Of a stretch of 64,000 bases of DNA, positions 42,500-49,545 are shown one piece after another. This DNA is from DAOVRD01 sp964521715 (lineage in GTDB: Bacteria; Planctomycetota; Brocadiia; SM23-32), in NCBI GenBank assembly GCA_964521715.1, contig CAZFSS010000007.1:62001-126000 (forward strand), in the 5' to 3' direction. Numbering within the stretch: the stretch's first letter is position 1; each line of letters starts with the position of its first letter. Below the pieces are notes generated by a model, which did no database searches, was not told where the DNA came from, and saw only the letters and a program-made list of their open reading frames with translations. A program made the position numbers and the translations under genes.

Positions 42500-44386
42500 T
42501 CACGCGTTCGCCAGCAGCTCGCGGACGCGCGCGGCCAGCCCGGGCCCGTCCAGGCCGCAGCAGGCCAGCTGCTCCTCGCGGGTGGCGTGGGCAATGAACT
42601 CGAGCGGCACGGCGGCCTGGCGCACGTGCCGCGTCTCGACCCCCCGCCGAACCAGGGCTTCCAGCACGGCGGAGCCGAAGCCGCCGGCCACGGAATGGTC
42701 CTCCGCGAGCAGGACGACGCGGTGCCCCTCCACCGCCGCCGCAATTGTCTCGACGTCGAGCGGCTGCGCGAAGCGGGCGTTGACGACGGTTATGTCGAGC
42801 CCGTCTTCTTGCTTGAGTGTGCGGGCAGCATCGAGCGCGCGCTGCACGAGGGCTCCATACGCAATGATGGCGCACCCGGCGCCGCTCAGGCAGACCTCCG
42901 CCTGGCCGATGCCGAACTGCGGGGCGGGCGCGCCACCGTCGCTCGGCGGGACGTTCTCCCTGGGGTAGCGGATGGCCGCCGGCGCGTCCCCGGCCAGCGC
43001 GAGTTCCAGCATGCGCCGCAGTTCGGGCGCGTCCTTCGGCGCCATCACGACGAAACCGGGCACGGCCCGGCACAGCGCGATGTCGTTGAGCCCGTGGTGC
43101 GTCGGCCCGTCGCTGCCGACCAGTCCGCCCCGGTCGACGCAGAGGACCACCCGCGCCTCCTGCATCCCGACGTCGTGGAAGAGCTGGTCAGCGGCGCGCT
43201 GAAGGAATGTCGAGTACACGGCAAAGACCGGCCGCATCCCTCCGGCGCTCAGCCCGTTGGCGAGCCCGACTGCATGCTGCTCGCAGATTCCGACGTTGTA
43301 GAACCTGTCCGGGAACCGCTCGGCGAACTCGCCCAGGCCGGTGCCGTCCGGCATGGCGGCCGTGATCGCCACGATCCTGCCGTCCTTCTCGGCAAGATCG
43401 CACAGCACCGCGCCGAACCCGGCGGAGTAGGACGTGTCTTCGGAGACTTCCTCGTTGGACAGCGACCCGTCCTCCAGCTCGAACCTGCTGCTGCTGTGGA
43501 AGCGAGTGGGATCCTCGGAAGCGGGCTCGAACCCGTGGCCCTTCTCCGTGACGACGTGAAGCAGGATGGGGCCCTTGATGCGCTTCAAATGGTCGAATGT
43601 GCCGACCAGTTCCGCGATGTTGTGCCCGTCGACGGGGCCGTAGTAGCCGAAGCCGAGCTCGACGAACAGGCCGCCGGGCGTGAGGGCCGACTGGATCCCC
43701 TCGCGCAGCCGCGCCAGGAGGCCGTCGAACTTGCCGCCCACCAGCGGCACCATTGCCAGCACGTCGTGCAACTCGCGCTTGACGTCGCCGTAGGGGACGC
43801 TGGACCGTATCTTGCTCAGGTATCGGCCCACGGCGCCCACGGTGCGAGAGATGCTCATCTTGTTGTCGTTCAGCACGACCAGCATGTCGAGCCCCAGTTC
43901 CCCGGCGTGATTGAGGGCCTCGAACGCCATGCCGCTGGCGATGGCGCCGTCGCCGATGACAGCGACGACGCGGCGCTCCCTGCCCAGCGCCCTGTCCGCA
44001 CAGGCCACGCCGAGCGCCGCGCTGATGCTGGTGGAAGTGTGGCCGAACGTGAAGGGGTCGTAATCGCTCTCGCGCCGGTCGGCGAACCCGCTGACGCCGC
44101 CCTTCTGCCTCAGGGAGGGGAACCGCTCGCGCCGCCCGGTCAGTATCTTGTGCGCGTAGCACTGGTGGCCGCAGTCCCAGATCAGGCGGTCCTGCGAGAA
44201 GTCAAAGCAACGGTGTAGGGCCACGGCCAGCTCGACCGTCCCCAGGTTGCTGGCCAGATGGCCGCGGTTGCGGGAGACGACCTCTATGATGAGCTGCCTG
44301 ATCTCGGCCGCCAGTTGCTCCAACTGCGGGCGCTGGAGCGTTCGCAGGTTGGAGGGATCATCGATGGAATCGAGCAGATTTTCCAT
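42500..44386 (-). CDS. dxs: 1-deoxy-D-xylulose-5-phosphate synthase
   Basis: 628 residues, full length. The thiamine pyrophosphate motif 'GDGAIASGMAFEALNHAG' to 'LNDNKMSIS' is intact, as are 'SRNRGHLASNLGTVELAVAL', 'DCGHQCYAHKILTGR', the transketolase middle domain 'EQHAVGLANGLS' and 'DRGGLVGSDGPTHHGLNDI'. It condenses pyruvate and glyceraldehyde 3-phosphate for isoprenoids, thiamine and pyridoxal. It lies 69 bases after the DHH phosphoesterase on the same strand. Confidence 0.96.
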   Translation of the reverse strand: MENLLDSIDDPSNLRTLQRPQLEQLAAEIRQLIIEVVSRNRGHLASNLGTVELAVALHRCFDFSQDRLIWDCGHQCYAHKILTGRRERFPSLRQKGGVSGFADRRESDYDPFTFGHTSTSISAALGVACADRALGRERRVVAVIGDGAIASGMAFEALNHAGELGLDMLVVLNDNKMSISRTVGAVGRYLSKIRSSVPYGDVKRELHDVLAMVPLVGGKFDGLLARLREGIQSALTPGGLFVELGFGYYGPVDGHNIAELVGTFDHLKRIKGPILLHVVTEKGHGFEPASEDPTRFHSSSRFELEDGSLSNEEVSEDTSYSAGFGAVLCDLAEKDGRIVAITAAMPDGTGLGEFAERFPDRFYNVGICEQHAVGLANGLSAGGMRPVFAVYSTFLQRAADQLFHDVGMQEARVVLCVDRGGLVGSDGPTHHGLNDIALCRAVPGFVVMAPKDAPELRRMLELALAGDAPAAIRYPRENVPPSDGGAPAPQFGIGQAEVCLSGAGCAIIAYGALVQRALDAARTLKQEDGLDITVVNARFAQPLDVETIAAAVEGHRVVLLAEDHSVAGGFGSAVLEALVRRGVETRHVRQAAVPLEFIAHATREEQLACCGLDGPGLAARVRELLANA

Positions 44387-44455
44387 GGGGGGCCTATCGG
44401 ACTCAAGTCCTTCGGGAACAAGACGAGATGAAGGCTCGTCAACGCCGCAGCGACC

Positions 44456-45463
44456 CTACCTCTCGAGCAGCCCGTCCAGCTGCCGCTCCAGTTCGCGCAC
44501 GACTGCGCTTCGCACGTTGGCCAGGCTGTCCTGTATCTCACAGCCGGCGGCGTACCTGTGTCCGCCCCCGCCGAACACACAGGCCACCTGTCGGACGTCC
44601 ACCTCTCCCCTGCCCCTCATGCTGACCTTGATGTAGCCGCAGCCGGGCATCTCCTTGAACAGGACGGAAGCCCAAACGCCCTGTATCGAGATGGGCACCT
44701 CAGCGAAGCCCTCCGTGTCGAGCGGCCCCAGTTCGGTGCGGCGGAACATGTCTTGCGTGATCTCCATCGTGGCGATCCGGCCCTGGTCGTGAAACTGCAG
44801 CGTCCCGAGCGCCAGGTGCCGCAGCTTCACCTGCGCCGGCGAGGGAGACATGAACAGCTTGCGGATCAGCTCGTGCGGCCGGGCGCCCGCGCGCACGCAC
44901 TCGGCGCAGACGTTCAGCGCCTCCGGCGTCGTATCCTGGTGGGAGAATTGGCCCGTGTCCGTCACGATCGCCGTGAACAGGCACTCGGCTATGGGGCCGG
45001 AGAGAGGGACGCCTCCGGCGCCTAGAAGCTCGCAAACCATCTCGCCGCACGAACTGGCCCGCGGGTCCACGTAATTGATGTCTCCGAACAGCGAGTTGCC
45101 GTCGTGATGATCGATGTTGACGGTCTGCACGCGGCCGGTGAGCCGGTCAGCCGCATCGCCGATGCGATCGAATGCGCCGCAGTCGATCACGACGAGGTTG
45201 TAGGATGCGGGCAGGTGCGCCGGATCGCCGCAGCAGTTGTCCATCCCCGGCAGGAAGTGGAACATAGCAGGGATGGGCGGCTGGAAATACTGGTGTGCCT
45301 CCACGCCACGATGCCGCAGCCCGTGCCAGAATGCCAGCACGGAGCCGACCGCATCGCCGTCGAGCCGTGCATGGGAAGTCAGGACGGCCGGCAGGCCGTC
45401 GGTCATGACCTCCCAGATCGCCCGGTGCATTCCGGCGCTTTCGAAAGCGGCTTCGGCCGTCAT
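44456..45463 (-). CDS. DHH-family phosphoesterase (NrnA-like oligoribonuclease/pAp phosphatase)
   Basis: 335 residues. The DHH domain shows 'TSHARLDGDAVGSVLAF' (metal Asp residues), 'VVIDCGAFDRIG' and 'TVNIDHHDGN'. 'TAIVTDTGQFSH' follows, and the DHHA1 end motif is 'FGGGGHRYAAGCEI'. The layout is that of NrnA, which degrades very short RNA and 3'-phosphoadenosine 5'-phosphate with two manganese ions. In organisms without Orn this is the way to clear nanoRNA. ATG 45463 is chosen; the frame stays open upstream through the terminator of the preceding gene, so an earlier start is unlikely. Confidence 0.88.
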   Translation of the reverse strand: MTAEAAFESAGMHRAIWEVMTDGLPAVLTSHARLDGDAVGSVLAFWHGLRHRGVEAHQYFQPPIPAMFHFLPGMDNCCGDPAHLPASYNLVVIDCGAFDRIGDAADRLTGRVQTVNIDHHDGNSLFGDINYVDPRASSCGEMVCELLGAGGVPLSGPIAECLFTAIVTDTGQFSHQDTTPEALNVCAECVRAGARPHELIRKLFMSPSPAQVKLRHLALGTLQFHDQGRIATMEITQDMFRRTELGPLDTEGFAEVPISIQGVWASVLFKEMPGCGYIKVSMRGRGEVDVRQVACVFGGGGHRYAAGCEIQDSLANVRSAVVRELERQLDGLLER

Positions 45464-45482
45464 CGTCCCAGTGCCAGAGGGG

Positions 45483-45521
45483 AAAAAACTACGCGCAGGC
45501 AATCCCGAGATTGCCCTGCGC
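45483..45521 (-). terminator. Intrinsic terminator of the STN-domain gene
   Basis: Minus strand: GCGCAGGGCAATC pairs with GATTGCCTGCGC (one bulge) around a short TCGG loop, followed by GTAGTTTTTT. It closes the transcript of the gene at 45612-46571 and separates it from the DHH gene. Confidence 0.85.
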
Positions 45522-45611
45522 GCCGCACGCCCGCGCGGAGAGCAGCCGTGCCGCGCACAGCGGCCCGCCCGCTCCCGCAAGGACCCACGGGTTGCCCGTG
45601 GCGGCTGCGAA

Positions 45612-46571
45612 TCAGTATCCGGCTCCGCCGACGGATTGCTGTCCTCGGCCGCCGGCCGTGCCGGCGACGTCGATCAGGCCGCTGGAGGTCGGGTCCATCC
45701 ACGTGCCGGGCCCGCAGGTCCCCTTGATCATGAACACGAGGTTCTCGGCTCGCGAACTGATGGAGCTCATGTAGCCATACCCGGCACCCCGTCCGTTGCC
45801 GCCCGCGTTGACCGTCCTGACGTTGCGGCTCGCGCCCGTGAACTGCGGACTAAGGCCGCCGGCGCCGCCAGTAACGCTCGCGCCGGCCGTGCCACGGCCC
45901 TGCCCGCCCGCGGCTGCCTGGCCCGTGCCGCGGTCCTCCGTGCTTAGGAGCAGGTCCGTGACCTCATACACGCGAGGGACCAGGTCCCCGGCGGGACCGA
46001 TGCTGACGTAGAGGATCTCGCCGGGGCGAACGGAACAAACGAACCCGCGCGGCTTCAGGACCAACTCCAGTATCGTCTCCAGCCGCACCTGCTTAACATG
46101 CAGGTAGATCGGCGCAGTGTCAGCCCCAACATCGGAGCTGAGAGCCATGTTGACTCCCGTCACTTCGTGGATGTAGGCGAGGGCGTCATGCAGCGGGACG
46201 CCGTCGAAGTCGACGCTCATCCTGCTGGCCAGCACGTCCTGCACGCGCGGAGGTCCGCCGGTCCCGGCAGCAGCAGGTTGGACCGGGCGCTCGGCGACGG
46301 CACCTTCGCCGCCCGCCGCCGGCGCAGCCTCGCGCTGCGGAGGGCCGGAAGGAGCCGCCGCGCCGCCCGGCGACTCGACGCGTGCCACACGCCACGCCGG
46401 CAGCGTCAGGACGCCGTCCTCCGTCCGAACCGTCACCTGGCGATGTGCCGTCTGCACCTCGCCCGTCAGCTCGGTCCCGTCCGTAAGGAACACGGTGTCC
46501 GCCCCTGCGGGTGCAGCGCAGAGCGCCAGGGCGACCCCGGCAAGAACGGCCAAACGCATGAACGGACTCAT
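45612..46571 (-). CDS. Exported protein with secretin/TonB short N-terminal (STN)-like domain
   Basis: 319 residues. A signal peptide (residues 1-24, 'LAVLAGVALALCAAPAGA') precedes a small beta domain ('VFLTDGTELTGEVQTAHRQV'), a Pro/Ala-rich linker, and an STN-like domain at about 115-190 ('VDFDGVPLHDALAYIHEVTG', 'ETILELVLKPRGF'). The C-terminal 120 residues are Gly-rich ('GGQGRGTAGASVTGGAGG') and have no pore domain, so this is not a full secretin. Similar proteins are common in planctomycete-like genomes with no assigned role. A promoter lies about 35 bases upstream and an intrinsic terminator follows. Confidence 0.75.
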   Translation of the reverse strand: MSPFMRLAVLAGVALALCAAPAGADTVFLTDGTELTGEVQTAHRQVTVRTEDGVLTLPAWRVARVESPGGAAAPSGPPQREAAPAAGGEGAVAERPVQPAAAGTGGPPRVQDVLASRMSVDFDGVPLHDALAYIHEVTGVNMALSSDVGADTAPIYLHVKQVRLETILELVLKPRGFVCSVRPGEILYVSIGPAGDLVPRVYEVTDLLLSTEDRGTGQAAAGGQGRGTAGASVTGGAGGLSPQFTGASRNVRTVNAGGNGRGAGYGYMSSISSRAENLVFMIKGTCGPGTWMDPTSSGLIDVAGTAGGRGQQSVGGAGY

Positions 46572-46606
46572 CTCGCCCCTCCACTACTGGGACCCAACAA
46601 CAGATC

Positions 46607-46636
46607 ATTGTACTGCGGCGCGCGCACCGGCGTCAA
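46607..46636 (-). promoter_or_regulatory. Promoter of the STN-domain gene
   Basis: Minus strand TTGACG (46631-46636), 18-base spacer, TACAAT (46607-46612). Confidence 0.65.
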
Positions 46637-46706
46637 CCATTCGAGGGCGCCCCGGGCCGCTGCGCACGCGCAGGCCGCGGCGACCGGGAAGCCGGCGAGA
46701 GCGTCC

Positions 46707-47537
46707 TCACCCGTCACCCGTAAGGGCCAGTGCCGCGAAGAACCCGCCCAGATGCCGGTCCGACACGGAGAACACGCCAAGCGCCGCCTCGTTCGGGCGC
46801 CCGTGCCAGTCCGACCCTCCGGTGCAGAACAGGCCGAAGTGCTCGGCGGCCTTCTCGACGTATAACTGCTCGTTGCCCGTCAGAGCGGGCCGGTATGCTT
46901 CGACGCCGTCCAGCCCCATCGCCCCCAGGGGCTCGATCCAGCGGTCCACCATCGCGATGGTCGGGTGGGCCAGGACGACCAGGCCGCCCGCGTCGTGAAC
47001 GCCCTCGATGCAGCGACGTGGGCTGAACTGCCTCATCGGGACGAAGGCAGCGCCCTCTCTGCCCAGGTAGCGCGCGAACGCCTGGCCGAGCGTGGAGACT
47101 ACGCCGTTCCTGACCAGGATTTCGGCCAGCATCGGGCGGCCCAGGTAGACGCCGTCATCCGCCAGGGGGATCGGGGCAAGCTCCACGGGGACGCCCTGCT
47201 GGCGGAGGCGATGGGCCATCTCGCGCAGTTGTTCTTCCTTGCGCCGGTTGATCTCGTCGCAGATTCCCTGAAGCCCCGCCGAGTCGACGTCGAAGCCGTA
47301 TCCGAGCAGGTGCATCTCGTCGCCCTCGGCGGGCTGGGCGCTCAGCTCCGCGCCGTAGATGAAGCGGGGGCCATCCGCCGGCAGAGCCCGATCGACCGCG
47401 CGCAATGCACCAACCGAATTGTGATCCGCAACGGAGAAGAAGCCAAGCCCGCTTTCGAGGACCTTCTGCGCCACTTCTTCGGGAGAGCAGACCCCGTCGC
47501 TCACGTTCGTGTGGATGTGCAGATCGCCGTAAGCCAT
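46707..47537 (-). CDS. PHP-domain phosphoesterase
   Basis: 276 residues. The four PHP metal motifs are present: 'DLHIHTNVSDGVCSPEE' at the start, 'FSVADHNSVGALRAV', 'VVLAHPTIAMVD' and 'CTGGSDWHGRPNE'. Small stand-alone PHP proteins of this shape include 3',5'-nucleoside bisphosphate phosphatases and 5'-3' exonucleases (YciV/TrpH-like). ATG 47537 has GGAG nine bases upstream and removes a spurious N-terminal extension that would overlap the preceding gene. It follows the nucleotidyltransferase gene by 44 bases and is probably co-transcribed. Confidence 0.85.
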   Translation of the reverse strand: MAYGDLHIHTNVSDGVCSPEEVAQKVLESGLGFFSVADHNSVGALRAVDRALPADGPRFIYGAELSAQPAEGDEMHLLGYGFDVDSAGLQGICDEINRRKEEQLREMAHRLRQQGVPVELAPIPLADDGVYLGRPMLAEILVRNGVVSTLGQAFARYLGREGAAFVPMRQFSPRRCIEGVHDAGGLVVLAHPTIAMVDRWIEPLGAMGLDGVEAYRPALTGNEQLYVEKAAEHFGLFCTGGSDWHGRPNEAALGVFSVSDRHLGGFFAALALTGDG

Positions 47538-47581
47538 GGCACGAACTCCGGGGCCACTCTCGAACGCGGTTCGCACTCCCT

Positions 47582-48406
47582 TCAAAAGCAGAGCCGCCGT
47601 CCTGTCAGCACTCGCTCGACGGCCGGCACGTCTGCGCGTGTCGTCAGGTCGAGGACCCCTCCATCGCAGAACATCACGCGGAAACCGGTCGGCTTGCGCG
47701 CCAGCATCTCCGCCACGGCCGCCGTGAGCTCGAGCTCCCCGCGTCCGGGATGCGGCCGGATGCGCCGGCACGACTCGAAGATGGCCGGCGTGAACCTGTA
47801 CAGGTTCATGTTCACCCAGAGCCGGCCGTCCCGCACGTAGCGGTCCGGGGCGGCGGGTTTCTCCACGATGCCGAGCAGTTCGCCCCCTTGGGAGGCCGTG
47901 ATGACGGCAAAGTCCTTGATCCGTTCAGCCGCTATGTTGCCGTGCCGGACCAGATGCTCCCTGGAGAAGGCGACCACCCAGCAGTCGCCGTCCTCAAGTC
48001 CAGCCAGCGCTTCGAGCGGCCCGTCGGGGTACAGGTCATCGCCGTTGCCCAAGACAAACGCGTCGTCGCCGACGAAGCCCTCTGCGGCCAGGAGCGCGTC
48101 AGCGGTTCCGAGCGGTTCCTGCTGGACGGCGCAGCGGACCTTTACTCCTGCGGCCGCCTCGACGCGGCGTGCGCGCTCCCGCACGGCGTCCGCGTCCGGA
48201 GCAATGACCAGGCAGATGCGCCGCAAGCCGGCGCGGATCAGGCTGTCCAGGACGTAATCCAGAAAGGGCCTGCTGCCCAGCAGCATGAGCGCCTTGTGGC
48301 CCTGCCCCGCCAGCTCAGCCTGTTCGGAACGCAAGGCCACGTCATCGCGGGCCTTCTGCATGCGCGTGCCCAGCCCGCGAGCCAGGACAACGGCCTTCTC
48401 CGTCAT
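47582..48406 (-). CDS. Sugar-1-phosphate nucleotidyltransferase
   Basis: 274 residues. The signature 'AVVLARGLGTRMQKA' at the N-terminus and 'QQEPLGTADALLAAEGFVG' followed by 'VLGNGDDLYP' (metal-binding Asp) place it with glucose-1-phosphate uridylyl- or thymidylyltransferases (PF00483/PF12804). 'VEKPAAPDRY' and 'NMNLYRFTPAIF' are the usual later elements. It makes an NDP-sugar for surface polysaccharides; the base and sugar cannot be told. The 'ARGLGTR' form (Arg for Ala) occurs in a subfamily. ATG 48406 is chosen; the frame is open to 48598 but would overlap the acyltransferase gene. Confidence 0.85.
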   Translation of the reverse strand: MTEKAVVLARGLGTRMQKARDDVALRSEQAELAGQGHKALMLLGSRPFLDYVLDSLIRAGLRRICLVIAPDADAVRERARRVEAAAGVKVRCAVQQEPLGTADALLAAEGFVGDDAFVLGNGDDLYPDGPLEALAGLEDGDCWVVAFSREHLVRHGNIAAERIKDFAVITASQGGELLGIVEKPAAPDRYVRDGRLWVNMNLYRFTPAIFESCRRIRPHPGRGELELTAAVAEMLARKPTGFRVMFCDGGVLDLTTRADVPAVERVLTGRRLCF

Positions 48407-48540
48407 GGAACTGATAGCTCCCCCCCCGGCCGCGCGGCATTCTCTGATCAGGACAGGATATCGTATCCAGAAAACATCGAAGTTTAAAGGCGAACAGCAA
48501 AACGTCACGCCCCCTGGCGGGCCACGCCCTCCCGCGGGAA

Positions 48541-49545
48541 TCACGCCCGCCCGTACTTGCCCGGGTACGTCTTCCAGCGCTTGTGAGTCCAGAGCCACTC
48601 TTCCGGGGCCCGACGGACGATCTCCTCGAGGTCCGCCGTCAGGCGCTGCGTCATGCGACGGGTCTCGGCCTGAACGTTGCCCCCCTGCCGCGGAAAGACA
48701 ACGTCGTGCAGGACGATTCGGAAGCGCGTCTGGCCCGGTATCGGCCGCGCGTAGAGGAAAGCGACAGGAGCCCCGGTGCGTATGGCGAGCTTAGCGGGGC
48801 CGGGCGTCGTGGAGGCCGGGCGGCCGAAGAAGTCCACGAATATGCCGTCCTTACGCGCGTCCTGGTCTATCAGGAACCCGACGTTCGATCCCTGCCTCAG
48901 AAGCCGGATGGTCTGCCGCATGGCGCCGTGCTTGGGCAGGAGATGCTGGTCGGTCGCTTCGCGCATCCTGCGCACATAGCGGCCCAAGAAGGGATTACGC
49001 AGCTCCCGGGCCAGGCTCCAGACCGGATACCCCAGCGCCGGCAACGCCGCGCCCAGCACCTCCCACGGTCCGAAGTGGCCCGTAACGAAGATGAAGCCCG
49101 TGTCCCCCCGAACCTGCCGGAGCCTGTCGAATCCGACGGTCTCCAGGTACTGCTCGCACCCGGGCCGGCCGGCGATGCACAAGAACTTCAGCGAGTCAAC
49201 CAACTCCTGCGCCATATTACGGTAGACACGCCTGAGCATCCGTACGGCCTCGGCGTGACGAAGCGACGGAAAAGCCCTGCGTATGTTCGTCAGGGCGTGG
49301 GCCTTGCGCCGCCTCCTGTCCAGCAGGAAGCCCAGGCCGCCCAGGACACGTGCCGCCTGCCGCGCCGTGGACCACGGCAGCACCTGTAGGAACGCGAGGA
49401 CCAGGCGCACGGCGAGATAGCGCAGCCAGTGCACGGCGGTTCTGTTCGGGCCGACCTTCACGAGGTGCACCTCACGGACGAGTGCGGGCCGGACGGATTG
49501 CAGGCGAGCCGCCCAGCCGAGATGCAGGCCGCGTCCCGCCTTCAC
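48541..49545 (-). CDS. LpxL/HtrB-like lysophospholipid or lipid A acyltransferase
   Basis: 334 residues. The active-site H-x4-D/E motif reads 'TGHFGPWEVLGAAL' (about residue 155), and 'VGFLIDQDARKDGIFVDFFG' and 'EEWLWTHKRWKTYP' near the end are typical of the bacterial lipid A acyltransferase family (PF03279). One N-terminal hydrophobic helix ('YLAVRLVLAFLQVLPW') anchors it to the inner face of the membrane. It would add a secondary acyl chain to lipid A or a related lipid, which implies an outer membrane. The start overlaps the uvrA stop as ATGA, an odd but clear translational coupling. Confidence 0.88.
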   Translation of the reverse strand: MKAGRGLHLGWAARLQSVRPALVREVHLVKVGPNRTAVHWLRYLAVRLVLAFLQVLPWSTARQAARVLGGLGFLLDRRRRKAHALTNIRRAFPSLRHAEAVRMLRRVYRNMAQELVDSLKFLCIAGRPGCEQYLETVGFDRLRQVRGDTGFIFVTGHFGPWEVLGAALPALGYPVWSLARELRNPFLGRYVRRMREATDQHLLPKHGAMRQTIRLLRQGSNVGFLIDQDARKDGIFVDFFGRPASTTPGPAKLAIRTGAPVAFLYARPIPGQTRFRIVLHDVVFPRQGGNVQAETRRMTQRLTADLEEIVRRAPEEWLWTHKRWKTYPGKYGRA

